This document shows, one piece after another, positions 9,235 through 18,424 of a stretch of 64,000 bases of DNA. The position numbers were made by a program, and so were the translations under genes. The notes beneath the pieces are model-generated. The model had not been told where the DNA came from and made no database searches. It saw nothing but the letters and a program-made list of their open reading frames with translations. The stretch covers positions 1 through 64,000 of the forward strand of contig CANRHD010000008.1 in NCBI GenBank assembly GCA_947630285.1, read 5' to 3'. The DNA comes from an uncultured Clostridia bacterium. Its GTDB lineage: Bacteria > Bacillota > Clostridia > Oscillospirales > Acutalibacteraceae. Numbering within the stretch: the first letter of the stretch is position 1; every line of letters starts with the position of its first letter.

Positions 9235-10284
9235 TTAGTACTTGAAATTAGAGTACTTAACTGATGTCTGTATAGCGCCCGTACCTGTAATGCTTATACC
9301 GGCTTTAAGCTTAAGAGTTGCGTCTGCGTCATGTGAGAACGCAAGCGAAGTAAGCTTGTCGCCGTCAACGGTAACGGTAACCTTGATGTTTTTATAGTTT
9401 GCCTCAAGCTCGTTTACTACAACGGCAGTACCGACCTGCTCCTGGATTTCCTGGTTTACCTGTGAAAGAACTACTATATCGTTGGTAAGCCTTGAGAGCG
9501 GTGTGGAGTTATCCTTCTGAGGAGAGGTAACATTTGCTATTGAGAATGTGTATGTATTACCGTTTACCTGAAGACCCTGAAGATCCTCGGGCTTGAGCTG
9601 TGTTGCCTTGAGAGCAAAGTCGTCGGCATGGTAATTTGACATCTCTTCGGGGTGCTCGGGGTTGGGATACTCAAACTTGCCGCCCTTTGCGATAGTACCC
9701 TTCTTTTCGCCGACGCCGAGGAATCCGCCTACAACGGAGTTGAGGTCGTCGCCTTTGGAAACGCCCTGAATAATTCCGTTAAGGATAGCGGTAACTGTTG
9801 AACCGCCGACATCAACGGGTGTTGTCCATTTGCAGGTTCTTACCCAATCATAACCGGCTTTGCCGTTTGCGGCGGCCGCTGTCGCCTTGTTGATTTTATT
9901 GGCTACCGTAGCCGCATCTACAGCTGCCGCACTGCCGCCCGTTGAGCCGCCTGCCGCTGTGCCTGTGCCGCTTGCCGCCGTGCCTGTGCCGGTTGAAGCT
10001 GCGCCTGTGTCGGTTGAAGCCGCACCTGTGTCGGTTGAAGCATAGCCCGTGCCTGCCGAAGCAGAGCCCGAACCTGCGGCCGTGCCTGTTGCGGTAACCT
10101 TTTGCATAACGGTCATGCCCTGACCGAAGGCTACATAGACAACCGAATAAACAAATACGATTGCAAGCATTACTGCAATAGCCTTAAAAAATGTGTCGCC
10201 GAAAATCTTTCTTTTTTCTGATTTTCTTTCTTTCTTTGCCGCCAACTCCTCAGGAGTCAACGGAAGTGAATTCTTTTTTGCCAT
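9235..10284 (-). CDS. Membrane-anchored extracytoplasmic protein, paralogue of 8202-9212
   Basis: Same layout and motifs (YDWVRTC.., NSVVGGFLGVG, EDLQGLQV, TSPQKDNSTPLSRLTND, YSNFKY). Confidence 0.65.
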   Translation of the reverse strand: MAKKNSLPLTPEELAAKKERKSEKRKIFGDTFFKAIAVMLAIVFVYSVVYVAFGQGMTVMQKVTATGTAAGSGSASAGTGYASTDTGAASTDTGAASTGTGTAASGTGTAAGGSTGGSAAAVDAATVANKINKATAAAANGKAGYDWVRTCKWTTPVDVGGSTVTAILNGIIQGVSKGDDLNSVVGGFLGVGEKKGTIAKGGKFEYPNPEHPEEMSNYHADDFALKATQLKPEDLQGLQVNGNTYTFSIANVTSPQKDNSTPLSRLTNDIVVLSQVNQEIQEQVGTAVVVNELEANYKNIKVTVTVDGDKLTSLAFSHDADATLKLKAGISITGTGAIQTSVKYSNFKY

Positions 10285-10460
10285 CTGATTAATATCCCCT
10301 TTCAGACTGATAGCGTAGAATTGTGCATTTTCACACTTCTATACAACTACAAATTTACAATAAATTTCGCAAAATGTCAATGATAAATTATTTTTTATTC
10401 GACATTTTTTAATTTTTATATAATTTGTTCAAAAATTCCTGTCCGATTTTGGCTTGGTTA

Positions 10461-12803
10461 TCACCCGTTTTTTACCAGTCTTACCGCTATAACGGTAATA
10501 TCGTCGTTTCTTTTGCCTTTTCCTGCCTTTTTCGCACCGGCGGCGCTTCTCTCGGCTATCTCCTCGATTTTTTCGTCCACGGCTATGGCAAGTGAATTTT
10601 TAACAACCGCTTCGGAGTGTTCAAACGCCCCGTCCGAGGCGAGCAGGGCAATATCCCCCTGCTCCATATTTTCGTCCGTTTTGCTGAAATTTACCTCGTT
10701 GAGTATTCCTATGGGCATGGAAGCTCTCCTTATTTCGCTGACCGTTTCGTTCTTTTTTATGAACGACGCCGCCGCCCCTGCCTTGTAAAACCCGGTTTTG
10801 CCCGTGTATAAATTTATTTGCATTATGTCGAGCGTGGCAAGCGACTCCTCTGCGGATTTTAAAAGCAGGGCGCAGTTTGCAAGCCTTATCACCGAGTCAT
10901 AGTCAAAGCCTGCCCTGATAAGCTTTCCGCATACACACACCGCAAGCGAGGAATCGACGCAGGCTCTCATTCCCGTACCCATGCCGTCGCTCAAGATAAC
11001 CGTGTAATTGCCCTTGCCGTCGTAAAAGCTTTCAAAATTGTCTCCGCAATGCTTTTGCGAATCTGCCGCAACCCTTGCGGCGGCAACCTCGACCCTGTAC
11101 TGCGTTTTCTGGCAAATGCACAGGGTGACGCTTTTGCCGTTTTCGTTTACCACCGGCTTATCGAAGGAGGTTTCGCACACCTCCTCAAGCGCAGGCCTTA
11201 AATCCGATTCCCTTACCTTTGAGAGCTTTTCCCCAAAGGTGATTTCAAGCCTTAACTTATCGTTTTCGTCAACAAGGCAGAGCACGGACTTTGTTTTGAG
11301 CATAAATCTGTTCAAAAGCATTTCCGCCACCCTGTCCGCTCTTGCCGAGTCAAAGCGCACGCCCTTTTTCAAAGGCTGTGCCGCCTCGCCCAGCACCGTG
11401 TAAACGCAGTTAAACTGTTCTGCGGTTATCTGCCTTATTTTTTCTATCTTCTTCTGCCCTGCCTGGGCGGATATGTAATTGAGATAGCTCCTGTTAAAAA
11501 CATCAATCAGTTTTTCGGTATTAACGCAACAGCCCGACAGATATTTGGGCAAATTGCTCCTGTTTACCATTTGGAGATTTTTAAGCGTTTCGCCCATTTC
11601 GTCGAAAGCCCTTTTGCAATCGTCAAAATTTTTCTCCCAGCATCGCTCCCTGTGGCGGCAGTCATCGCACACCCTGTCCTTAATTGCGGAGTAAATGCTT
11701 ATATCGTTGTCGCTGTTTTCGTATTTAAGTATTCCCGACGCCGCCGAAACGGAATTTGACACGGACTCTATCGCCGCAGAGGAGGCCTTTAACCTGTCGG
11801 TGACAAGCTTTCTCTGAATTTCCGATGCCTGCGGCTCTTTCCTTATTAAAAGGAAATTTGAAATTTTCTCAAGGGCGCTGTTTTTTATCAGCACAAAAAT
11901 TACGCAGGCGGCAAGACTTTCAAGCAGTAAATTAATCTGGCCGTAGGACTCGTAATTTAGTATAAACATTATCAGATATGTAAGGAAATACACGCCGCTT
12001 ATGACGAACCTGCCCATATATGAAAAAATACCTGCCGCAAAGCCCGAAGCAGAGCTTATTACGGCAAGCACCCCGACCTCCCTGCTCATCGAAAAAACAA
12101 GCGTTGCCGCAACGGAGGTAATTGCTCCCCCGGACTCCTTATACACATACGCCATTGTGAGAATTGCCACAGACGCAAGTATTCTTGACACCGACGCTCC
12201 GAAAACCGTGATTTTTTCCACGCTCAGCAGCAGTGAAAAAAACGAGAGGGACAGGTACGCAATATCCTTGATATTAAACCCTCCCTGCGCCCGAAAAAGC
12301 TCCAGCGCTCCCAGGGCGGAAGAAAAAAAGTACGAACAGGCAAAGCCCAGGGCGGCCTCGCCGAAAAAAATCATAAACGACCTGAAATCCGACGGGTGGG
12401 AAAACAGCATTATAAAGCTTGTCAGGAACAAAGTCAAAAAAGTTACGAAGGACGGAATAAGCCTGAATTTTTTGATTTTTTCGTTATCGCTTATAAGCTT
12501 GATTATTACTGCGGCGCTGACTATTGCCGCAAGGTAGCGCAGAGCCGTGACGCTGTCCTGGGTCAGTATGTACCCTGCCGCCGCACCGGCCGCACAGGGA
12601 ATAAGGTACATATTTTTTACCGCCGTTACGAACGCAACGCCGAACGGGGAAAATGCGCCCATATCGTTAATTCCCGCCGCAAGGACGCCTGCGGCAAAAT
12701 ACAGCAGGATATAAACTGTCTTTTTTACGGTTTTGACAAAGCCGCTTTCGCTTTCCTGCGCCAAGGCGCTTTTTATTTCCGCCGCAGATTTCAAAAAAAT
12801 CAC
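10461..12803 (-). CDS. spoIIE: Stage II sporulation protein E, PP2C-type phosphatase
   Basis: 780 aa; N-terminal multi-TM region, C-terminal PP2C-like segment (LSDGMGTGMRA.., ALLASDGAFEH.., NDDITVIAVRL). Confidence 0.88.
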   Translation of the reverse strand: MIFLKSAAEIKSALAQESESGFVKTVKKTVYILLYFAAGVLAAGINDMGAFSPFGVAFVTAVKNMYLIPCAAGAAAGYILTQDSVTALRYLAAIVSAAVIIKLISDNEKIKKFRLIPSFVTFLTLFLTSFIMLFSHPSDFRSFMIFFGEAALGFACSYFFSSALGALELFRAQGGFNIKDIAYLSLSFFSLLLSVEKITVFGASVSRILASVAILTMAYVYKESGGAITSVAATLVFSMSREVGVLAVISSASGFAAGIFSYMGRFVISGVYFLTYLIMFILNYESYGQINLLLESLAACVIFVLIKNSALEKISNFLLIRKEPQASEIQRKLVTDRLKASSAAIESVSNSVSAASGILKYENSDNDISIYSAIKDRVCDDCRHRERCWEKNFDDCKRAFDEMGETLKNLQMVNRSNLPKYLSGCCVNTEKLIDVFNRSYLNYISAQAGQKKIEKIRQITAEQFNCVYTVLGEAAQPLKKGVRFDSARADRVAEMLLNRFMLKTKSVLCLVDENDKLRLEITFGEKLSKVRESDLRPALEEVCETSFDKPVVNENGKSVTLCICQKTQYRVEVAAARVAADSQKHCGDNFESFYDGKGNYTVILSDGMGTGMRACVDSSLAVCVCGKLIRAGFDYDSVIRLANCALLLKSAEESLATLDIMQINLYTGKTGFYKAGAAASFIKKNETVSEIRRASMPIGILNEVNFSKTDENMEQGDIALLASDGAFEHSEAVVKNSLAIAVDEKIEEIAERSAAGAKKAGKGKRNDDITVIAVRLVKNG

Positions 12804-12937
12804 CGTACCTCACAGATATAATTAGGTTTCCCTCTATCGGGTTACTCAAAAAAATTATATCTTCGGCACGGTGAATTGTATGTCATATTATGCTGTCAAA
12901 ATATAAATTATTGCGTTGTTACGGGTCGCAAGCTAAA

Positions 12938-13141
12938 TCATTCTACGGTAAACGGACCCTCCGGAATGATAATTGCGGCGACGATATAAATTATAACCGC
13001 CGGCATTACTGCGGTAAATACTGCGCCTATTGCATACACAAGCCTTACAAGGGTGGAGTCTATGCCGAAATATTCGCCTATTCCGCCGAGTACTCCGCAA
13101 AGCTTTTTATCCGTTGTGCTTCTGTAAAGTTTCTTTTCCAT
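12938..13141 (-). CDS. PspC domain protein
   Basis: 67 aa KKLYRSTTDKKLCGVLGGIGEYFGIDSTLVRLVYA, typical PspC. Confidence 0.9.
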   Translation of the reverse strand: MEKKLYRSTTDKKLCGVLGGIGEYFGIDSTLVRLVYAIGAVFTAVMPAVIIYIVAAIIIPEGPFTVE

Positions 13142-13187
13142 AATTTTGCTCCTTTGTTTTAATTTTAATATTTTTAATAAATTTATT

Positions 13188-14117
13188 TTAACCTATTTCG
13201 TTTTCAAATTCAATACTTCCCGTACCGACGGTCAAAATAATTTCGCAGGCGTTTTGGTCGGCGTTTTCGCTCTCAAGCCTGCCGCTTTTTGCAAGGGCGC
13301 CCGTCCTTTTGCCGTTTTCGTCATAGGCAACGAAGCCCGAAAGGCCGTCCTGAGCCGAGACTGAGCCGAGGTTTGCGCTGTAGCTTACTTTTATATTGCC
13401 GCCCTGCGCAAGCTCATACGAGATTTTTCCCGTGTCCCCGTTTGCCTCAAACCTTTTAAATTCGCACAGAGCGTCGATTTTTATTTTTCCTGTCTGCGCA
13501 TTTATTTTGCAGTCGTTTGCCTTTACCCTTTCAAGCTCGGTTTCGCCCGTCTGCATTTCAACAACAAGGCTCTCTGCGGCTATGTCTTTAATTTCCGCAT
13601 CGCCTGCGTCAACATCTATTTTAATATTCTTTACGCTTTCGGGCACAGACACCGTAACCTTGGCCTCGCCGCCGTCGTCAAGCTTTTTGATATAAAAATC
13701 ATAGCCGTTGACATTTTTCTGTATTTGAAAATGCTCGCCGCTTCCCTCTGCGGAATATTCGTTCAAATCCACGGAAAGACTGCCGCCGTCTGAGCGAACG
13801 ACCGTGATTTCCGCAGCGTCAAAGCCCAGGGCTACGCTCTCCTTATTCGCTTCAAGCTCGTCGTGCTTTGAAAGGGTCAGGGAAAAATCATCGTCAAAAT
13901 CAAAGTCCGAATGAAATTTATCGTCTATTTTGTCGTCCAAATCGTCGAATTTATCGTCAAGCTGTTCGGCCCTGTCTATCACTCTGTCGATATACGCCTC
14001 GGCCCTGCCGTCAAAAAGGCTTCTTATACCGCTTGCGCCCAGAGCTACCGCAAACACCACGGTTAAGACCGAAGAAACAAGGAACACCGCCGCAGTAACC
14101 GCTATCGCTTTTTTCAT
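13188..14117 (-). CDS. DUF4097-type adhesin-like protein
   Basis: N-terminal TM, beta-repeat extracellular part; located in PadR/DUF1700 context. Confidence 0.7.
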   Translation of the reverse strand: MKKAIAVTAAVFLVSSVLTVVFAVALGASGIRSLFDGRAEAYIDRVIDRAEQLDDKFDDLDDKIDDKFHSDFDFDDDFSLTLSKHDELEANKESVALGFDAAEITVVRSDGGSLSVDLNEYSAEGSGEHFQIQKNVNGYDFYIKKLDDGGEAKVTVSVPESVKNIKIDVDAGDAEIKDIAAESLVVEMQTGETELERVKANDCKINAQTGKIKIDALCEFKRFEANGDTGKISYELAQGGNIKVSYSANLGSVSAQDGLSGFVAYDENGKRTGALAKSGRLESENADQNACEIILTVGTGSIEFENEIG

Positions 14118-14129
14118 ACTTATACCTCC

Positions 14130-14666
14130 TTAAAATCCCGATCTTTTAAAGCTCATTTTCAAAAGCGCAGTCATTGCAAGGAAAATCAAGAGCCCTGCGG
14201 AAAACAGCGCAACCGAAAGACAGACGAGGAAGCCTGCCGCCGCCGCACTCCACGAAACGGCAAGCACAAACAGCGCAAGCAATGCGACCGCAATCGGGGA
14301 AAGCATAAGGCATACTGCCGTCGGATAAACGCCGAACGCACATATTACGAGGAATAAAAACATAATTGACCAAAGGAAGCGGTTTCTTCCGTCGTTGGGG
14401 TTTGCGCCCCCTTTTTTGACGCTTGGAACGGTATATGCCGCAGACCTGCCCTGACTGTACCGTTCGGCGGCGTTTGCGCCCTGCAAATACGAAGCGGCAC
14501 AGCTTTCGGGAGAGCCCAGCTCGGAGCAAATCTGCTCCTGCGTTTTGCCGTTTTCCAGACCTACCGAAAAATGCTCCTCAAAATCCTGTATTATCTCTTT
14601 CCTCTCCCCGTCCGAAAGCGGAGATAAATTATTGTAAAGCTGTTGCAAAAATTCTGTTTTTGTCAT
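14130..14666 (-). CDS. DUF1700 family membrane protein
   Basis: [33 protein letters not shown]..; next to padR. Confidence 0.8.
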   Translation of the reverse strand: MTKTEFLQQLYNNLSPLSDGERKEIIQDFEEHFSVGLENGKTQEQICSELGSPESCAASYLQGANAAERYSQGRSAAYTVPSVKKGGANPNDGRNRFLWSIMFLFLVICAFGVYPTAVCLMLSPIAVALLALFVLAVSWSAAAAGFLVCLSVALFSAGLLIFLAMTALLKMSFKRSGF

Positions 14667-14980
14667 TTCTGTCCTCCTCCCAAAACTCTGTCAACGCTGT
14701 GTGAAAATTCGTACCATTCTTTTTCGAGACTTTCCTGCATATCTATGCCCTTTGCGGTGAGCCTGTAATATTTTCTTGCCGGGCCGGTGGGCGACTCTTT
14801 AAGATAAACCTCAAAATAGCCCTCGTTTTTCAGCCTTTTCAACAGCGGATAAATACTGCCCTCGGAAATATCTATCTGCCTGCCGACGGTGTCGGCCAAT
14901 TCATACCCGTACTTGTCGCCCTGCTTTAATAAGGACAGCACGCACATTTCAAGCACGCCCTTTTTAAACTGAATATTCAT
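14663..14980 (-). CDS. PadR family transcriptional regulator
   Basis: [53 protein letters not shown]; 4-nt overlap with DUF1700 gene. Confidence 0.92.
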   Translation of the reverse strand: MNIQFKKGVLEMCVLSLLKQGDKYGYELADTVGRQIDISEGSIYPLLKRLKNEGYFEVYLKESPTGPARKYYRLTAKGIDMQESLEKEWYEFSHSVDRVLGGGQK

Positions 14981-15077
14981 TGACGCTCCCCTTTCCGTTG
15001 TTGTATTATAAAGATGTAATTTTGTCGGGCTTTGCGCCGCATTATCTTTACTGTGTTAAATACAATATATCACACGC

Positions 15078-15105
15078 TACCTTGTAATGCAATATACCTT
15101 GCAAT
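15078..15105. promoter_or_regulatory. Candidate PadR operator: direct repeat TACCTTGTAAT / TACCTTGCAAT
   Basis: Two 11-mers with 10/11 identity, 17 bp apart start to start, upstream of padR. Confidence 0.35.
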
Positions 15106-15357
15106 ATTTTACAATTTGTTCACAAATGCTTAACCGCATCGGCTTTTGCTTAACCGCATCTGCTTTCAACGGCGGATTTGCTCTTGCCGCAGAGCCGTTT
15201 TCGTGTGGTTTTGCGTGCGGACGGGAAAGCCTTGACGGCTCAGGGCAATAAAAAGAAGCGTAAAAGCGCCGAAAAGAGCCTGAAGCGCTTGCAACACTTT
15301 TGCGCCTGTGACAGTCTAATATTATGAAAGGTCTTTCAAAAATGCCGGGCACGGCTT

Positions 15358-15903
15358 TTGGAAAAAGGAAGTGATTTTTTGCACAACGACGATTTTTTGT
15401 TTGAAAGCGCAAAGACCGGAAACGCCCGATCGTTTGCTATGCTGTACGAAAAATATGCAAAACAGCTTTATTTGTACGCCTATAAATTTTTGGAGAACCG
15501 CGAGGACGCAGAGGACGCCGTTTCCCAGGCGAGCCTGAGCGTTTACAGGAACATTAAAAACATCAGAAACAGCGGTTCTTTTAAGGCGTATTATTTTAAA
15601 GCCCTCTCAAACTGCTGTCGGGACATAATCTCAAAAAATAAATTTACCGTTGTCGGCCCGGAGGAGACGGAAAACCTGACGGACGGCGGCGGTACGGAGA
15701 GCTCGGTTATCGAAAAGAGTATGCTCGACAGCGCTCTGTCCTCTCTAAGCGAGGGCGAAAGGGAAATCGTCCTGCTCGCCGTGGTTTCCGGCTTCACTTC
15801 CGCAGAAATTTCCAAAATAACCGGCCTTACCGGCGGCTCTGTGCGTTCAAAGCTCTCACGCTCGCTCGCAAAGCTCAGAAGCCTGCTTGAAAAGGAGGTT
15901 TAG
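15358..15903 (+). CDS. ECF-type RNA polymerase sigma factor
   Basis: sigma-70 region 2 (YLYAYKFLENREDAEDAVSQASLSVYRNI) and region 4 (LSEGEREIVLLAVVSGFTSAEISKITGLTGGSVRSKLSRSLAKLR). Confidence 0.85.
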   Translation: MEKGSDFLHNDDFLFESAKTGNARSFAMLYEKYAKQLYLYAYKFLENREDAEDAVSQASLSVYRNIKNIRNSGSFKAYYFKALSNCCRDIISKNKFTVVGPEETENLTDGGGTESSVIEKSMLDSALSSLSEGEREIVLLAVVSGFTSAEISKITGLTGGSVRSKLSRSLAKLRSLLEKEV

Positions 15904-16059
15904 TGTGATAAACCGCATTAACAAGATTATATGCCCTCAAAAATTGCCTGCGCATAATTTTAAGACGGCTGAATTTACATCACGCCTTGTTCGGCTACAA
16001 CAAGGAATTACCGTGATATTTTATTACTGTTTGTAGTCGGAAAGGCTATGTGAATTAAT

Positions 16060-18072
16060 ATGAAAAACACAGACAGAGAATTTTTAAAAACGCTTCAAAA
16101 TAAAATCTCGGAAGAACCCGTAAGCCTGCCCGAAAAATTAAGCCCCGACAGCATATCGGAGCTTGTAGAGGGCGAGGCCTTAAATAAAAAGAGCCGTAAA
16201 ACGGTTAAGAGAATTTCCGCCGCAGCGGCGTGCGCCATTATTCTTTTTGCGGCGGCGGCAGTCGGTCTGCGGTTTTACGGACCGCAGATAAAGCCCGTTT
16301 CCCCGTCGGAGGAAAGCGGTCCGCAGGCAGGCACGGACGACTATGCCGAGATACGGGAGTTTTTCCATTCCGTCAGGGAAAAAAGCAAATCAAACAGCTT
16401 TTTTGACGAATACAATACAGCCGAAACAAGCGGTGCGGCCGACGACTCTGCCGACGGCGTCTCACAGGCGGAAAACCGTGCGATAAGCCAAACCGACGCC
16501 CAAACGCAGGGCGTGCAGGAGGCGGATATAATCAAAAACGACGGCAGGTATTTGTATATAGTTCACAGGGCAAATCCGAACAAAATTGTTATAGTGGACG
16601 CAATTAATCCAAACAAGCTTAAAACGGCCGCAAAAATAAGCCTGCCCGAAACAGACGACGAGTTTTACACGGCACGGGAGATATTTTTGTATGACGGCAA
16701 GCTGATAGCGCTTGCAGATACAAGCCCCAAATCAGACTCGGTCTATCCCGATATTTACGGGAATAACGGCGCTTATACGGTGTACGGCAACACGGGAGGC
16801 ACGGTAAACAGGTGCGGCGCATTAATTTACGATATAAGCGATGTCACCAAGCCGAAAAAGACCGCCGAATATATGCTTGACGGCTGTTACATCGGCTCAA
16901 GACTCACCGAGGGTACGCTGTTGGTCACCTCAAATTACACCGTTCCCCTATATAAGGACGATAAAAAGCTTGACAGCGCCTGTATTCCCTCCGGTTATAT
17001 AAACGGCATACAATATCAAATACCCGAAAAGCAAATTCACATTCTGCCCGATAACAGGGAAAATTCATATTCGGTCATTATGAAAATCGACTTAAAAGAC
17101 GGCGGCGCACAGCCGCAAACCTGTGCGGTTTTGGGCGGTTCAAGCGATCTGTATTGCAGTAAAACGGATATTTACCTTGCAAAACGCTCCTATGAAGAAA
17201 AAGAGGGCGAGTCCAAAAGCTTTACGCAGATTTTCCGCTTCAGCTTTGAAAACGGGCTTGAGTACAAATCCGAGGTCAAACTGCCGGGAGAATTTTTAAA
17301 CCAATTTTCCATGGACGAGTACAACGGATTTTTCCGAATAGCCACCTGCGAGCGTAACCTGCAAAGCTATGTAACCGTGCTTGACAAGAGCCTCAGCGTT
17401 ATAGGCAGTCTTGGCGGCATTGCAAAGGGCGAGTCGGTATATGCCGCAAGGTTCATCGGGAACAAGGCGTACATTGTGACCTTTTACCAAACGGACCCGT
17501 TGTTTGTTATTGACCTGTCAAATCCGTCTTCGCCGAAAATAGAGGGAGAGCTTAAAATACCGGGCTTTTCAAATATGCTTTATCCGTATTCCGATACGCT
17601 CCTGATAGGCGTCGGCACGGACGGCAATGAAAGCGGAACAAACGGAAAGCTTAAAATCTCGCTGTTTGACATAAGCGACAAAAGCAATCCCAAAGAGATA
17701 AGCAAGGCTGTAAGCGGCACTTCGGCTTATTCAATCGCCTCATATGAACACAAAGCCTATATGAAATTCGGTGATACGGGGGATTTTGCGATACCGATAT
17801 TAAGCTACGGCGCAAGCTCCGAAAGCGAAGAAGAACCCTTTATCTGTGCGTTCAGGGTAGACAACGGCAGTATATCCGTGCTGAAAAAATACAAGGCGGA
17901 CAGTTCCGAAAACGGTATGTTTATCAGGGGAGCTTATACGGGCGGTACGGTTTTTGCGATAAATACAAACGAGCTGTATGCCTTTGACCGTGAGACAGGA
18001 GAAAAGATTGACAAAATCACCCTGCTTGACAGCTCGGAGCTTCCCGGCGGAAATGTAGTTGTGTTTAATTAA
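16060..18072 (+). CDS. Single-pass membrane protein with extracellular C-terminal beta-propeller domain; possible anti-sigma/sensor
   Basis: 670 aa; cytoplasmic N-terminus, TM AAAACAIILFAAAAVGL, then TQGVQEADIIKNDGRYLYIV signature of the secreted beta-propeller family (COG4880-like). Confidence 0.75.
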   Translation: MKNTDREFLKTLQNKISEEPVSLPEKLSPDSISELVEGEALNKKSRKTVKRISAAAACAIILFAAAAVGLRFYGPQIKPVSPSEESGPQAGTDDYAEIREFFHSVREKSKSNSFFDEYNTAETSGAADDSADGVSQAENRAISQTDAQTQGVQEADIIKNDGRYLYIVHRANPNKIVIVDAINPNKLKTAAKISLPETDDEFYTAREIFLYDGKLIALADTSPKSDSVYPDIYGNNGAYTVYGNTGGTVNRCGALIYDISDVTKPKKTAEYMLDGCYIGSRLTEGTLLVTSNYTVPLYKDDKKLDSACIPSGYINGIQYQIPEKQIHILPDNRENSYSVIMKIDLKDGGAQPQTCAVLGGSSDLYCSKTDIYLAKRSYEEKEGESKSFTQIFRFSFENGLEYKSEVKLPGEFLNQFSMDEYNGFFRIATCERNLQSYVTVLDKSLSVIGSLGGIAKGESVYAARFIGNKAYIVTFYQTDPLFVIDLSNPSSPKIEGELKIPGFSNMLYPYSDTLLIGVGTDGNESGTNGKLKISLFDISDKSNPKEISKAVSGTSAYSIASYEHKAYMKFGDTGDFAIPILSYGASSESEEEPFICAFRVDNGSISVLKKYKADSSENGMFIRGAYTGGTVFAINTNELYAFDRETGEKIDKITLLDSSELPGGNVVVFN

Positions 18073-18075
18073 TAA

Positions 18076-18357
18076 TTCAGCCTGTCGATAAACTGTTTTG
18101 CGATAGCAAAATGTCCAAAAGTTTTCGCCCGAATTTCCGAAAAATTAAGGGAACCCCCGGCGAGGGTTCCCCTCCGTCAAACAGTCCCCCGGACTGTTTG
18201 ACGCCCCTCCTGCGCTTTTTGAAGTATAAGTTTTTCGCAGTCTGCGGACTGCGCCGGGGGCGTTGCCCCTCGACCCTTACCCTTTTGTCCGCTGCGCAGA
18301 CATTTCCCCTGGCAGGGGAATCTTCTTTTTGAAAAAAGACGGACAAAAACTTTTAAT
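18076..18357 (-). repeat. Modular intergenic repeat, copy A (chimeric orientation)
   Basis: TTCAGCCTGTCGATAAACTG head in + orientation followed by the remaining modules in reverse. Confidence 0.88.
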
Positions 18358-18377
18358 ATCGAAAAGCATTTTTAGAC

Positions 18378-18417
18378 AAACAAGGGAACCCTTTTTCGGA
18401 GTTCCCTTGTTCATTTT
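18378..18417 (-). terminator. Rho-independent terminator downstream of asnB
   Basis: AAGGGAACCC..GAGTTCCCTTG hairpin with flanking A/T tracts. Confidence 0.5.
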
Positions 18418-18424
18418 AAAGAAT

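Noticed and set aside
8756-9264. Long antisense/alternate-frame ORFs over the 8202 and 9235 genes (e.g. 8756-9118, 8902-9264)
   Set aside because: By-product of low-complexity Ala/Gly/Thr codons in the real genes; no independent support.
18077-18346. ORF MSVFFQKEDSPARGNVCAADKRVRVEGQ..., recurring at 34339 and 37464
   Set aside because: It is a translation of the intergenic repeat (no SD support, mosaic boundaries); likely to be mis-annotated as a conserved hypothetical protein.
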